Shown here in pieces: positions 28,326-37,796 of a stretch of 55,447 nucleotides of DNA (position 1 is its first letter; every line of letters starts with the position of its first letter). The notes under the pieces are model-generated. The model was not told the origin of the DNA. It was given only the letters and a program-made list of their open reading frames with translations, and did no database searches. A program made the translations under genes and the position numbers. The stretch lies in the NCBI GenBank assembly GCA_002724635.1, contig PBPM01000040.1, positions 1 through 55,447 of the forward strand, written 5' to 3'. The DNA is from Rhodospirillaceae bacterium (GTDB lineage Bacteria > Pseudomonadota > Alphaproteobacteria > UBA6615).

Positions 28326-29363
28326 TCAGGCTACCTTCGCGGCGGCCGAAAGCTCAAAAAACGTATTCAGAACAATTTGTTTGCGGTCGAGGTTCACACT
28401 GTCCGCGCGCATCGTAAGTTCGTTGACGTTCTCCCATGCTTTTAGCCAGCGCTCAAGCCGATGTCCGCCCTGCCCGTCGGTGGCGTCAGTCCGGATACGA
28501 CGCAGCAGCCACCAGTTCAGTATCTCGAGAAATGAGCGATATCCTGGCTCTCCGGCCGCGCCGGCGAACTTCTCTGATGTTGTATGCAGCAGTTCGGTGT
28601 CGAGATGCGGCAGGGCCTCAACGAGTTGTGACAGGTCCCGATATAGTTCGACTCCGCCCGCACGCGCCAATTCGATGGCCCGTCCCGGCGAACCGCCGGA
28701 AATATCTGAGATGATCCGTAGGTCTTCTCCGGCTAGGTCGTTGCCCGTCCGCGCCAGGACATCGGAAACCTGCTTTGGGTTTAGCGATTGCAATGGCAAG
28801 TCGCGGCAGCGCGAGCGGATTGTCGGTAGCAGGCGCGAGGGTACATGGGCCACCAGCAGGATGAGCGTCCGTGGTGGCGGCTCCTCGAGGACCTTTAGTA
28901 ACGCGTTCTGAGCGTTGGTGTTCATCTCGTCCGCTGCATCGACGATCATGCAGCGCCAGTCGCTCATGGCGGCCGTATGGTGCAGAAAGGTCTCGGAATC
29001 CCGGATGTCCTCAACGGAGATCTCCGTTCGGAACCGATAGGGCGAGCGCTTGGTCATGCTGCGGCGGACCAGCCGGCAGTCCGGATGCGTGCCGGCAATG
29101 AGCTTGCGAACGTCCGGATGCGCCGGGTCGGTCTCGATGTCGTCGGGCTCGATGATCGCATTCGAGTCCGCTAGTACCAGCCGAGCAAACCGCCAGGCTA
29201 GGGTTGCCTTGCCAATGCCGGGCGGCCCAGAAATCAGCCAGGCATGAGCCATCCGCCCGGTGGCACGTGCCTGAACGATGGTGCGCCGCGCCGCATCATG
29301 GCCTAGCAGGCCTGCCGCTTCGATACGTGGGCGCTCGATGCGCTCGATCAGCTCATCACTCAT
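28326..29363 (-). CDS. holB: DNA polymerase III subunit delta'
   Basis: Clamp-loader subunit of the replicative polymerase. The 345-residue AAA+ protein has a P-loop (ISGPPGIGKATLAWRFA), the DEMNTNAQNALLKVLEEPP stretch typical of delta'/gamma subunits and the SRCR-type sensor region TIRSRCRDLPL. The ATG at 29363 overlaps the tmk stop by 4 bases (ATGA). tmk-holB-metG-tatD is the usual order in alphaproteobacteria. Confidence 0.94.
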   Translation of the reverse strand: MSDELIERIERPRIEAAGLLGHDAARRTIVQARATGRMAHAWLISGPPGIGKATLAWRFARLVLADSNAIIEPDDIETDPAHPDVRKLIAGTHPDCRLVRRSMTKRSPYRFRTEISVEDIRDSETFLHHTAAMSDWRCMIVDAADEMNTNAQNALLKVLEEPPPRTLILLVAHVPSRLLPTIRSRCRDLPLQSLNPKQVSDVLARTGNDLAGEDLRIISDISGGSPGRAIELARAGGVELYRDLSQLVEALPHLDTELLHTTSEKFAGAAGEPGYRSFLEILNWWLLRRIRTDATDGQGGHRLERWLKAWENVNELTMRADSVNLDRKQIVLNTFFELSAAAKVA

Positions 29364-30040
29364 GGTGCGTCTCCCAGCCCGAACGCAGCCGCCACGGCCT
29401 GCCAAACGGCGTTAGACACAGCGTCCGGGGTCGTGTCGGCGTCAATGACGCGCACCCGGTCGGGGGCGCTGGCCGCGATCTCGAGGAAACCGGCGCGGAG
29501 CCGTTCATGAAAATCCTTGCCCATGCGCTCGAAGCGGTCTTCGCCACTCTGAGTGGTCGTGTTTCTTGAGTTTGCGCGCGCGATGCCGACCTCGACGGGG
29601 ATGTCGATAATCAGCGAAAGGTCGGGGTTGCTGTCGCCGACCACCGCATCGTGGAGCGCGGTGATAAATTCTTTCGAGATGCCGTGGCCGTAGCCCTGAT
29701 AGGCCATGGTAGAGTCGGCGAAGCGGTCGCAAAGGACCCAGGCACCTTGGTTGAGTGCTGGCCGAATGGTCTGCTTTAGATGTTCGCGGCGTGCGGCATA
29801 CAGTAGCAGGGCTTCACTCAGCGGATCCCACTTGTCCGTCGCGCCCGAGACCAGCAGCGAACGAATTGAATCGGCGCCGGGCGCGCCGCCGGGTTCACGG
29901 GTAGTGATGGTCTCGATGCCGCGGCTACGAAGCTGATCCGCCAGGCGGGTTATCTGGGTCGTCTTACCGGCCCCTTCCCCGCCTTCGAACGTGATGAATT
30001 TGCCCGCGGGCTGGTTCGCATTCATACCGGCAGATGTCAC
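29360..30040 (-). CDS. tmk: Thymidylate kinase
   Basis: Phosphorylates dTMP to dTDP. Up to 226 residues, with P-loop FEGGEGAGKTTQI, the dTMP-binding EPGGAPGADSIRSLL and DRFADSTMAYQGYG, and a LID region near RFERMG. The start may be GTG at 30040 or ATG at 30025; both give a complete enzyme. It lies 17 bases after the dac gene and overlaps holB. Confidence 0.96.
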   Translation of the reverse strand: MTSAGMNANQPAGKFITFEGGEGAGKTTQITRLADQLRSRGIETITTREPGGAPGADSIRSLLVSGATDKWDPLSEALLLYAARREHLKQTIRPALNQGAWVLCDRFADSTMAYQGYGHGISKEFITALHDAVVGDSNPDLSLIIDIPVEVGIARANSRNTTTQSGEDRFERMGKDFHERLRAGFLEIAASAPDRVRVIDADTTPDAVSNAVWQAVAAAFGLGDAP

Positions 30041-30057
30041 ATGCGCTGCCGGTTACG

Positions 30058-31242
30058 TCAACCGCCCGACGACGAGCCGAAGATGATGAAGTTGATGGCA
30101 CTCTTGATGCGGCCGAAGAAGGCTAGCTGGTCCACGTCGCCCCCGGTTTTAAGGGGCCGGACAATGGGTTCCATGTTGGGCGCTGTGACCTCGATCTGTG
30201 CGACCGTAACGCCCGCGTTGACGGGCGCGGGAATGGGGCTTTCATACTTCACCTTCACGCGCATACCCCGTCGCGAGGATTTAGGGATGGTAACGATGAG
30301 CGGATCTTCGATGATAAGCGGGACCGTTCCGGCATCACCGAGCCAGACCTTCGCCTCCTCGACCGTCTCGCCAGCCTGAAAGAGCGGGAAATTATTGTAC
30401 ACCCGAAAGCCCCAGTTGAGGAGCCGTTCGGACTCCGAGCTGCGTGCACGCACGCTATCGAGGCCATTAACCACCAGAACCAGTCGCCGCTCGCCGCGGA
30501 CGGCCGATGCGGTTAGTCCGAATCCCGACGCCTTCGTGTGCCCGGTCTTGAGCCCATCTGCTCCAACTGCCTTGTAGAGAAGTGGGTTGCGGTTGCCTTG
30601 AGTGATTGGCTTGCCGTCGAGGCTCTTGCCATAGGTGAATTCGCGCTCCGAATAGAGACCATAAAACTCTGGATACTCGCGGATCAGGAACATCGTCAGC
30701 ATGGCGAGATCGCGCGCAGTGGTGAAATGCTCCGGGTCGGGCCAGCCGGTGGAGTTCCGGAACTGGGTTCCCGTAAGTCCGATCTCGCGGGCGCGCTCGG
30801 TCATGCGTTCGGCGAAGGCCTTCTCGCTGCCGGCAATGCCCTCGGCGATCACGATCGAGGCATCGTTACCGGACTGTACAATCACGCCACGCAGAAGATC
30901 CTCGATCTTGATCTCGGTGTTGACCCCTACGAACATCTTCGAGCCGCCCATACGCCATGCCTTCTCAGACACCCGGAAGGTACTGTCGAGCTGTAGGCGT
31001 CCTTCGCGCAATTCGTCGAACACCAAAAGCGACGTCATGATCTTGCTCATCGACGCCGGAAACATGCGGCTGCTGGAATCCTTCTCGAAGAGCACTGCGC
31101 CCGTGTCGAAGTCCAACAGGATCGCCTGGCGCGCGGATGTCTCAAACGTCGGCGGTGCAGCGCTGGCGGGGACTATCGGCGCCACGACCGCAACGGCGAG
31201 GGAAAGCAGCGCGACGCGCGTATGTTGAACTAGGCTATTCAT
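30058..31242 (-). CDS. dacC: D-alanyl-D-alanine carboxypeptidase (PBP5/6 family)
   Basis: Periplasmic penicillin-binding protein that trims the terminal D-alanine of peptidoglycan side chains. The 394-residue protein has a signal peptide (about 1-29, ending VPASAAP), the active-site SxxK (Ser64 in ASMSKIMT), SGN in QSGNDASI, and KTG in LKTGHTKASGFG, followed by the C-terminal beta domain of PBP5-type enzymes (about 290-380). The gene name among dacA/C/D is not certain. It lies in the envelope block mltB-rlpA-dac ahead of tmk. Confidence 0.93.
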   Translation of the reverse strand: MNSLVQHTRVALLSLAVAVVAPIVPASAAPPTFETSARQAILLDFDTGAVLFEKDSSSRMFPASMSKIMTSLLVFDELREGRLQLDSTFRVSEKAWRMGGSKMFVGVNTEIKIEDLLRGVIVQSGNDASIVIAEGIAGSEKAFAERMTERAREIGLTGTQFRNSTGWPDPEHFTTARDLAMLTMFLIREYPEFYGLYSEREFTYGKSLDGKPITQGNRNPLLYKAVGADGLKTGHTKASGFGLTASAVRGERRLVLVVNGLDSVRARSSESERLLNWGFRVYNNFPLFQAGETVEEAKVWLGDAGTVPLIIEDPLIVTIPKSSRRGMRVKVKYESPIPAPVNAGVTVAQIEVTAPNMEPIVRPLKTGGDVDQLAFFGRIKSAINFIIFGSSSGG

Positions 31243-31317
31243 GGCAATGGCAATCGGTTTTAGGATGATGAGCGTCTCGCAAGTATGGCGGTGGATGCGT
31301 CCGAAAATGTCACGCGG

Positions 31318-32280
31318 TCACTCGACGATCAGTTGTGCGCCATCGACACCCGCATTCATCACTTGGGACAATGTAGTGTCGGCGATCTCGACGGTCTTCA
31401 GCGGTCCGATCCGGACTCGATAGATCTCACCACCGGAGACCGCAAAGCGGCTGATCTGGGTTGGCCCCATGGTGTAAAGTCGATCGCGCATGCGCAGAGC
31501 GTTTTCGAGCTGCGAGAACGCCCCCGCCTGGACGTAGATACCCGTCGGCGAGACAGGCAAAATCTCGACCGCATCGGGCAGATTAGGTGCCCGGGTGCGG
31601 GGCACCGGCGCAGGTTTCGGCGGTGTTGTCCGAACCGGTGCCTGGCGTGCAGTCTCGACCGGTGCCAGTTTACCGTTGGATGGCAGCGGGTGCGAGATCA
31701 CTGCCTCGCGTGGCGCCGCCGCGACCTGAAACTGTTGCGCGCCGCCGTTGATGGCTGCGACCTTCAGCTGCCTGCTTTCCTCCTCGAGAATGTCGACGCG
31801 GACATTGGCCGTGCCGTTACGTTCGAAACCGAGAAGTTGTGCCCCGCGCCGCGAGACATCGATGATCCGTCCATGTGCGAACGGCCCGCGGTCGTTGATG
31901 CGCAGGACAAGCGAACGACCGTTCTCGAGGTTGATCACACGCACGGCGCTCGGCAGCGGTAGGGTCCGATGTGCTGCGGTCAGGTCGTTCTGATTGTAGG
32001 TCTCACCGTTCGCGGTCTTCTTGCCGTGGAAGTTTGGGCCGTACCAAGACGCTATGCCGGTTTCGGTGTAGCCGTAGTCTTCGGCGGGATAGTACCAGAC
32101 ACCCTTGATCTGATAGGGCGAGCCAACCTTGTAGCGGCCCAGCTTGGAGCCTGCATCACTTTTCCCCTTGACCTGCTTCGCCGTGTGGATGAGTAGTTCC
32201 GTCTCGGCACAGGCTGTCAGCCCGAATGCACAGATTGCGGCTAAGGCAATCGGCCGCAGTAAACGGCCCAAATTACGCAT
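31318..32280 (-). CDS. rlpA: RlpA-family lipoprotein with SPOR domain
   Basis: Outer-membrane-linked lipoprotein; characterised RlpA proteins are lytic transglycosylases that cut denuded glycan at the septum. The 320-residue protein begins MRNLGRLLRP, has a lipobox (FGLTAC) with acylated Cys near residue 24, a double-psi barrel (TGIASWYGPNFHGKKTANGE and LRINDRGPFAHGRIID), a Pro-rich linker and a C-terminal SPOR domain (YVQAGAFSQLENALRMRD) that binds septal peptidoglycan. An in-frame ATG at 32310 is an alternative start. It follows mltB by about 44 bases. Confidence 0.94.
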   Translation of the reverse strand: MRNLGRLLRPIALAAICAFGLTACAETELLIHTAKQVKGKSDAGSKLGRYKVGSPYQIKGVWYYPAEDYGYTETGIASWYGPNFHGKKTANGETYNQNDLTAAHRTLPLPSAVRVINLENGRSLVLRINDRGPFAHGRIIDVSRRGAQLLGFERNGTANVRVDILEEESRQLKVAAINGGAQQFQVAAAPREAVISHPLPSNGKLAPVETARQAPVRTTPPKPAPVPRTRAPNLPDAVEILPVSPTGIYVQAGAFSQLENALRMRDRLYTMGPTQISRFAVSGGEIYRVRIGPLKTVEIADTTLSQVMNAGVDGAQLIVE

Positions 32281-32324
32281 CCCCCTGATTTCTGAGCCGC
32301 TTGCACTCATGCAGTGTTTCTACC

Positions 32325-33314
32325 CTACCGACCCGCGATTCGGTCCGATAGCTCGCCGACCGCAATAGCGAAATAGTGCGAACGGTTCCAGCGTAGGATT
32401 GCGCGGTAATTGTTGTAGACGATATAGCCTTGGCTGGCCGCGCCGCCCGGTTGCAGTATCGACCCGGTAATGTTGCGCGTCGGCAGGTCGGTGCCATCGA
32501 TGCGGCGCACGCCGAGCGCCTGCCAGTCGCCGAGCGTTTTTCTCACGTCCAGAGACACCAGCGCTGGATCGAAGCCTTTCGGGAGCGTCACCTTGCGGCC
32601 CCAGGTGATATCGTCGCGCCAGCCCACACCCCTGAGATAGTTCGCAGCCGAGGCAAACACGTCCGCCTGAGTGTTCCAGATGTCCTTGGCGCCGTCCCCG
32701 TCATAGTCATGGGCGAAGCTTAGGAAGCTCGATGGCATGAATTGAGACTGGCCCATGGCGCCCGCCCAGCTCCCCTTCATCCGGGCCGGGTCGATATGCC
32801 CCTCTTCCACGATCTGCAGCGCTTTGAGTAGCTCGCCGCGGAAATACTTACTACGTCGTCCGTCATAGGCGAGCGTCGCAAGCGCATGGATTACCGGAAA
32901 TCCGCCGGTGAACTGGCCGAAGTTGGTTTCGATTCCCCACAGCGCCACGATGAAGCGCGGCTGCACGCCGAACTTGGTGGCGACCTCGTCGAGCAGCGCG
33001 CGATGCTGCACGAGCTTGGCACGCCCGTTCTTGATTCGGGTCGGGCTGACGATGCGGGCCTGATATGTCTCGAAGGTGATTGTCGATTCGGGTTGGTGCC
33101 GGTCGAGCTCTATCACTCGCGGGATCGGTGCCACGTCGACTAGGCTGCGATCGAGCGTCGAGTCGCTGATGCCGTTGGCACGGGCATCCGCGCGCAGCCC
33201 CTCGAGCCAGGCGAGGAATTGTGGATCATCGGTGGCTTGCGCGCCCGCCGCGCCAGGGGCGAGCCAAAGGGGCAGCGTCAGCAGTGCAGCCATGAGATTT
33301 CGGTTCGGTCGCAT
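32325..33314 (-). CDS. Lytic murein transglycosylase (MltB family)
   Basis: Periplasmic enzyme that cleaves peptidoglycan between MurNAc and GlcNAc. The 329-residue protein has a signal peptide (about 1-25, ending APGAAGAQA), the catalytic Glu in ALWGIETNFGQFTGG, the substrate-groove segment WAGAMGQSQFMPSSF and a C-terminal peptidoglycan-binding-like tail. The ATG at 33314 before RPNRNLMAALL gives a proper signal peptide, so the longer frame to 33371 is unlikely. It is the first gene of the minus-strand block running to 24.1 kb. Confidence 0.92.
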   Translation of the reverse strand: MRPNRNLMAALLTLPLWLAPGAAGAQATDDPQFLAWLEGLRADARANGISDSTLDRSLVDVAPIPRVIELDRHQPESTITFETYQARIVSPTRIKNGRAKLVQHRALLDEVATKFGVQPRFIVALWGIETNFGQFTGGFPVIHALATLAYDGRRSKYFRGELLKALQIVEEGHIDPARMKGSWAGAMGQSQFMPSSFLSFAHDYDGDGAKDIWNTQADVFASAANYLRGVGWRDDITWGRKVTLPKGFDPALVSLDVRKTLGDWQALGVRRIDGTDLPTRNITGSILQPGGAASQGYIVYNNYRAILRWNRSHYFAIAVGELSDRIAGR

Positions 33315-33472
33315 AAACCCTCTACGTGATATCCCCGACCAGCCGTGCCACAGGCGCGTCGCGTCGGGCAATCATGATTATACGACCGCACCTGTTAGCG
33401 CGCAGAAACTTGTTTGACGTGACCGATGAAGCGTACCCGTCTATGAATGCGCTCGCCCCTTTGGAGAAGCTC

Positions 33473-34570
33473 ATGAAACTCGGCTTTTTTACCCAGCCCG
33501 TTCATCCCATCACGCGCGACTATCGTGAGGTCCTGCGCGAGGATCAGGAGGCCTTCATCCTCGCCGACGAACTCGGCTACGCCGAGGGCTTCGTTGGCGA
33601 GCATATGACCGATCTGGCCGAACCGATCACCAGCTGCCTTGTGTTCCTGGCAACCCTGATCGAGCGTACCAGACAGATCAAGCTGGGCACAGGCGTGATC
33701 AACATGCCGAGCTACCATCCCGTGCATGTGGCCGCGCAGGTAGCAATGATGGACCACCTACTCAACGGCCGGTTCCTATTCGGCATCGGTCCCGGTGGCC
33801 TACCGTCGGACATCGAAGTGTTCGGCAATCTCGACCTCGACAAAAACGAGAAGATGGTCGAGGCGATCGACCACGTGCTGGCAATCTGGGCAGGGGACGC
33901 GCCGTATAATCTGGAAGGCAGGTTCTTCAGAACCTCGACTGAGCGCACGCTCTATCCGGAAATCGGCCAAGGCCTGATCCCGAAGCCCCTGCAGAAGCCC
34001 CATCCGCCAATCATTTTCACGGCGCTTGCCCCCTATTCGAAGGGCGTTACAGCTGCTGCTGAACGCGGTTGGCGCGGCATCTCGTCCAACTATGTGCAGG
34101 CCCACTGGGTCGCGACCCATCTTCCGAAGTTCGTCGAGGGACAGAAGAATGCCGGCCTGCCGGAAGATCCCTCCCAGTGGTCGGTGGCCAAGAGCATCTT
34201 CGTGGCCGACGACGCAGATACGGCGATCAAGTATGCTCGCAGCGAGGATGGGCCCTACGGCTTCTACTTCTCGAACATCCAGAAGAAACTGCTTAGGGGG
34301 CGCGGCGCAATGGGCATGGGGCTGTTCAAGTCATACCCCGACCAGCCCGACGGCGAGGTCTCGGTGCGACACTCGCTCGACACTCAGGTCATTGCCGGAT
34401 CGGTTGATAGCGTGGTTGAACAGATTCTCGAATTGCGCGAGATCATCGGCCCGTTCGGGCAGTTGATGTATACTGGGCACGACTGGGCGGACATTCCGCT
34501 ATCGCGCCGGTCTATGGAACTTATGGCGCATGAGGTTATGCCGCGCGTCAACAAGGCGCTCGGTGAATAG
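33473..34570 (+). CDS. LLM-class flavin-dependent oxidoreductase (luciferase-like)
   Basis: A 365-residue TIM-barrel monooxygenase of the bacterial luciferase superfamily, using reduced FMN and oxygen. Family marks are FFTQPVHP at the N-terminus, GYAEGFVGEHMTD, IKLGTGVINMPSYHPVHVA, the FMN-site GRFLFGIGPGGLPSD and a C-terminal tail. The ATG at 33473 is chosen because GGAG lies 6 bases upstream; longer in-frame starts at 33326 and 33443 lack this. It is followed 24 bases later by an amidohydrolase, which suggests a joint oxidation-hydrolysis step. The substrate is unknown. Confidence 0.87.
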   Translation: MKLGFFTQPVHPITRDYREVLREDQEAFILADELGYAEGFVGEHMTDLAEPITSCLVFLATLIERTRQIKLGTGVINMPSYHPVHVAAQVAMMDHLLNGRFLFGIGPGGLPSDIEVFGNLDLDKNEKMVEAIDHVLAIWAGDAPYNLEGRFFRTSTERTLYPEIGQGLIPKPLQKPHPPIIFTALAPYSKGVTAAAERGWRGISSNYVQAHWVATHLPKFVEGQKNAGLPEDPSQWSVAKSIFVADDADTAIKYARSEDGPYGFYFSNIQKKLLRGRGAMGMGLFKSYPDQPDGEVSVRHSLDTQVIAGSVDSVVEQILELREIIGPFGQLMYTGHDWADIPLSRRSMELMAHEVMPRVNKALGE

Positions 34571-34594
34571 AGGTTAGTCCGGAGGAGTATTTTC

Positions 34595-35503
34595 ATGCCG
34601 CGTTATGACGGTCCGATCATCGATTCCCACCACCATCTCTTCTGGGATCTTGAACGTAACTATCCCTGGATGAGCAAACCCATGCGACCGATGATCTTCG
34701 GAGACGACTGGTCGGCGCTGAAGCAGGAATACTCGGTCGCGGACCTGAAGGCGGACTTCGCGCCCCACAACGTGGTCAAGTCTGTGCACGTGCAGGCCAA
34801 CTTCGATATCACGCGCCCCGAGGACGAGACGGCCGGCTTGCAGGCCATGGCCGACGCTGAGGGCTTTCCGACCGGCATCGTTGCCTATGCGGATCTTACC
34901 GACCCCAGCCTCGAGAGTGTTCTGGAAAAGCATCAGTCCTACGCCAACACGCGCGGCATCCGTCAGCAGGTCTATTGGCATCCTCGGAACGAGTATTGGC
35001 GTTACGTGGACCGCGCTGATTTTTGCCTTTCAACTAGTTTCCGGCGCGGGTTATCCATCCTGTCGAACAAGGGGCTGACATTTGACTTTCAGGGGTTCGC
35101 CTCGCAGTTCGCCGACTTGGCGATTATTGCCAGAGAGTTTACGAATCTGCGCATCTGCCTTGTACATGCCGGCATGCTTACCGCGATAGATGACAGTATG
35201 GTGGCGGAATGGAAAGAGGCGCTGGCGGTGCTCAAGCCGTGCGAGAATGTGTTCATCAAGGTGTCGGGCCTGAACACATTCACCCGCACGGTCGACGCCG
35301 ACATCATGCGGATCGCCACCAATACGGCACTGGACATGTTTGGTCCGGACCGCTGCTTCTTCGGCAGCAACTACCCCGTCGAGCGGATGTGGACGTCCTT
35401 CGATGGATATATTGCGGCCCAGAAGGATGTGCTAGCCGACCGGCCTACAGCGGAGCAGACGAAGTTCTTCAACGACACGGCGGAGTACTTCTACGGCCTT
35501 TGA
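34595..35503 (+). CDS. Amidohydrolase-2 family metal-dependent hydrolase
   Basis: A 302-residue TIM-barrel hydrolase of the lactonase/decarboxylase branch of the amidohydrolase superfamily. It shows the N-terminal metal-binding HxH (IIDSHHHLFWD), VQANFD, a third ligand segment (CLVHAGML) and the late FFGSNYPVERMW, typical of sugar-lactone or aromatic-lactone hydrolases. A strong ribosome site (GGAGGAG) precedes the ATG. It is paired with the LLM monooxygenase upstream; together they could open and hydrolyse a lactone- or amide-type intermediate (inference). Confidence 0.87.
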   Translation: MPRYDGPIIDSHHHLFWDLERNYPWMSKPMRPMIFGDDWSALKQEYSVADLKADFAPHNVVKSVHVQANFDITRPEDETAGLQAMADAEGFPTGIVAYADLTDPSLESVLEKHQSYANTRGIRQQVYWHPRNEYWRYVDRADFCLSTSFRRGLSILSNKGLTFDFQGFASQFADLAIIAREFTNLRICLVHAGMLTAIDDSMVAEWKEALAVLKPCENVFIKVSGLNTFTRTVDADIMRIATNTALDMFGPDRCFFGSNYPVERMWTSFDGYIAAQKDVLADRPTAEQTKFFNDTAEYFYGL

Positions 35504-35521
35504 TCGCATGAAACTGTTTCC

Positions 35522-35568
35522 ATCCGGGCGCCTATTCCACGTATTGTGTGTGTGAATATAGGCCGGAT
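35522..35568 (+). promoter_or_regulatory. Inverted repeat in the leader of the persulfide dioxygenase gene
   Basis: ATCCGG (35522-35527) plus CCTAT (35531-35535) can pair with ATAGG plus CCGGAT (35558-35568), giving an 11-bp stem with a 3-base bulge and a loop of about 22 bases. The right arm ends 8 bases before the ATG at 35577, where the ribosome site should be. It may be an operator or a translational control hairpin. Confidence 0.4.
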
Positions 35569-35576
35569 ACGCGCGC

Positions 35577-36614
35577 ATGATTTTTCGCCAGTTCTTCGAT
35601 AGCGAGTCGAGTACTTATACCTATCTATTGGCGAGCCGCCGTGGCGGCGAGGCGCTGATTATCGACCCTGTGCTCGAAAAGGTGGATCGGTATCTCCAAC
35701 TGCTCGATGAACTCGATCTGCGCTTAATTAAGGCGCTCGATACCCATATCCATGCCGACCACATCACCGGGCTTGGCGCCTTGCGCGACCGCACACGCTG
35801 CATCACCGTGATGGGCGAGCAGAGCGGTGTAGATGTGGTATCTATGCGCGTTGCCGAGGGCGATCCTATCGACATCGAAGGGATCAGACTGGATACCATC
35901 TACACCCCGGGTCACACCAAAGATTCTTATTGCTTCCGTATGGACGACCGAGTGTTTACTGGCGATACGCTTTTGATCCGCGGTACCGGCCGCACCGACT
36001 TCCAGCATGGCGACGCCGCAGCCCAGTATGATTCTATCTTCAACAAGCTTCTGATGCTGCCGGACGACACGCTGGTCTACCCGGCGCATGACTACAAGGG
36101 CGACACGGTCAGCACTATCGGCGAGGAGAAGGTCTACAACCCGCGCCTGCAGGTCTCGAGCGAGGCCGAGTATGTGGCGATCATGGAGAACCTCAATCTT
36201 GCCAACCCGAAGATGATGGATGTGGCGGTGCCGGCGAACCTGAAGATTGGACTGAAGCAGGACGATCCCGAGCGAATGAACCTGTCACTACATTGCGGGC
36301 AGGGGATTGCGCAGATGGACGACCCGAGCATCATCTTCGTCGATCTGCGCGATGATACCGAGCGGACGAAGAACGGCGTGATCCCGGGTTCGGTCCACGC
36401 CCCCTACCCCGACCTGAACGAAAATATGAATCCAGGCGGAATTTTGTTCGAACTCGCGCGCCACTCGGGCAAGCAGCTGGTCTTCTACTGCGCCTACGGA
36501 GAACGCTCGGCGATGGCGGTAGACGCGGCGCTGGGCGCAGGTATGGAGGGCCCTTGCCACCTGTCGGGCGGCATTGATGCCTGGAAGGCCGCTAACGGGC
36601 CGCTGGCGTTTTAA
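35577..36614 (+). CDS. Persulfide dioxygenase (ETHE1-like) fused to a rhodanese domain
   Basis: A 345-residue two-domain protein. The N-terminal MBL domain (about 1-235) has the ETHE1-type iron site DTHIHADHITG (His57, His59, Asp61, His62), TPGHTKDSYCF, FTGDTLLIRGTGRTDFQ and YPAHDYKG. The C-terminal rhodanese domain (about 250-345) has the active-site Cys near 304 in FYCAYGERS and HLSGGIDAWKAANG. Known fusions oxidise glutathione persulfide to sulfite and transfer sulfane sulfur. It points to sulfide or organic-sulfur handling next to the monooxygenases. An inverted repeat lies in its leader. Confidence 0.92.
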   Translation: MIFRQFFDSESSTYTYLLASRRGGEALIIDPVLEKVDRYLQLLDELDLRLIKALDTHIHADHITGLGALRDRTRCITVMGEQSGVDVVSMRVAEGDPIDIEGIRLDTIYTPGHTKDSYCFRMDDRVFTGDTLLIRGTGRTDFQHGDAAAQYDSIFNKLLMLPDDTLVYPAHDYKGDTVSTIGEEKVYNPRLQVSSEAEYVAIMENLNLANPKMMDVAVPANLKIGLKQDDPERMNLSLHCGQGIAQMDDPSIIFVDLRDDTERTKNGVIPGSVHAPYPDLNENMNPGGILFELARHSGKQLVFYCAYGERSAMAVDAALGAGMEGPCHLSGGIDAWKAANGPLAF

Positions 36615-36974
36615 GAACCCTGCAAGCTAATCCGACACGCTAACGAAGTGCGCATCAGGCTTTTTCTAATGATGCTTCAAAGATGCTGCAAGAACACCGA
36701 CATTCCCAACAACTCCGCGCGACGACGGCCCAGTGAGGAAGCCCAGCCGCGCTTGCCCGCTAATCTTTTCCTGAATGAAATCCTCATTCGTCTTGCGCCG
36801 TGCGTGCGAGCCGGTGAGGCTGAACCGCATGATCTCCGAAACGGCGAAGGAGCGGAAGGCGGCCTCGATATTCTCGAGCGCGAATTGGCGCAGTATGACG
36901 CTTTCGGTGGTCAGCGGTTGCAATCGTGGGGTCCTTGGGCCTTCATGGGGTAATTTCTTTTGAGGGTATCTGGT
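36615..36974. other. 360-base region without a convincing gene
   Basis: Follows the persulfide dioxygenase gene. A minus-strand frame without its own start (36666 to about 36960) has an amino-acid mix that looks coding-like (for example ALENIEAAFRSFAVSE), and plus-strand frames of 60-100 codons overlap it, but none matches a family I know. The right end carries the ribosome site GAGGG used by the next gene. The region could hold a decayed gene tail. Confidence 0.4.
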
Positions 36975-37733
36975 TTGGAACGGGTGAGCGGAAAGATCGC
37001 GCTGGTAACCGGCGGCGCATCTGGCATCGGACGAGCGTCGGCGATTATGCTGGCGCGTGAAGGCGCGCGGATTGCCGTCTCGGATATCAATCTGGACGGC
37101 GCGCGCAATGTTGCTGAAGCAATCGGCGAGAACGCTGTCGCGATCGCCCACGACGTCACCGATGAGGCTGCCTGGACTATGGCGTTGGATACAGTCGCGG
37201 CGGCATTCGGCGGACTGCATGTGCTCGTTAACTGCGCGGGGACCGCGATCAATGGTACGGTCGAAGAGACCTCCCTGGAGGAGTGGCGCAGCCTGCACGC
37301 TCTCGATCTGGACAGTGTGTTCCTAGGTTGCAAGCACGGAATCAAACATATCGCTCGATCGGGTGGGGGCTCGATCATCAATATTTCCTCGATTTCAGGT
37401 ATCATCGCGGGGCACAACCTCGCCGCTTACAATTCGGCCAAGGCCGGGGTACGGCACCTGACCAAGTCGGTGGCGCTGCACTGCGCGCGACAGGCTAACG
37501 AGGTGCGCTGCAACTCGATCCATCCGGCCTTTGTCGATACGCCGATCCTCGATGAAATTCTGAAGCGCGGCACGCGCGAAGAGGGTCTCGAGCGTCTGGC
37601 GCAGCAGATTCCGCTCGGGATTGTCGGCGCGCCCGAAGATGTTGCCCATGCCGTGGTCTATCTTGCGTCGGACGAGAGCCGGTTCATGACCGGGTCCGAA
37701 CTGGTGCTCGACGGAGGTATATCCGCGATGTAG
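36975..37733 (+). CDS. SDR-family NAD(P)-dependent oxidoreductase
   Basis: A 252-residue classical short-chain dehydrogenase with the cofactor motif [20 protein letters not shown], the catalytic Ser in IINISSISG, the YxxxK pair in [22 protein letters not shown] and a C-terminal VLDGGISAM. The start is taken as TTG at 36975, about 8 bases after GAGGG; TTG at 36960 or GTG at 36984 are alternatives. Its place between the persulfide dioxygenase and formamidase genes suggests a step in the same catabolic route, but the substrate is unknown. Confidence 0.85.
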   Translation: MERVSGKIALVTGGASGIGRASAIMLAREGARIAVSDINLDGARNVAEAIGENAVAIAHDVTDEAAWTMALDTVAAAFGGLHVLVNCAGTAINGTVEETSLEEWRSLHALDLDSVFLGCKHGIKHIARSGGGSIINISSISGIIAGHNLAAYNSAKAGVRHLTKSVALHCARQANEVRCNSIHPAFVDTPILDEILKRGTREEGLERLAQQIPLGIVGAPEDVAHAVVYLASDESRFMTGSELVLDGGISAM

Positions 37734-37796
37734 CGGCGCTTGCCCCGGCCCCCCGCGACCGACAGAATGGCACGCAACAACAAGGGGGAAGTGGGC

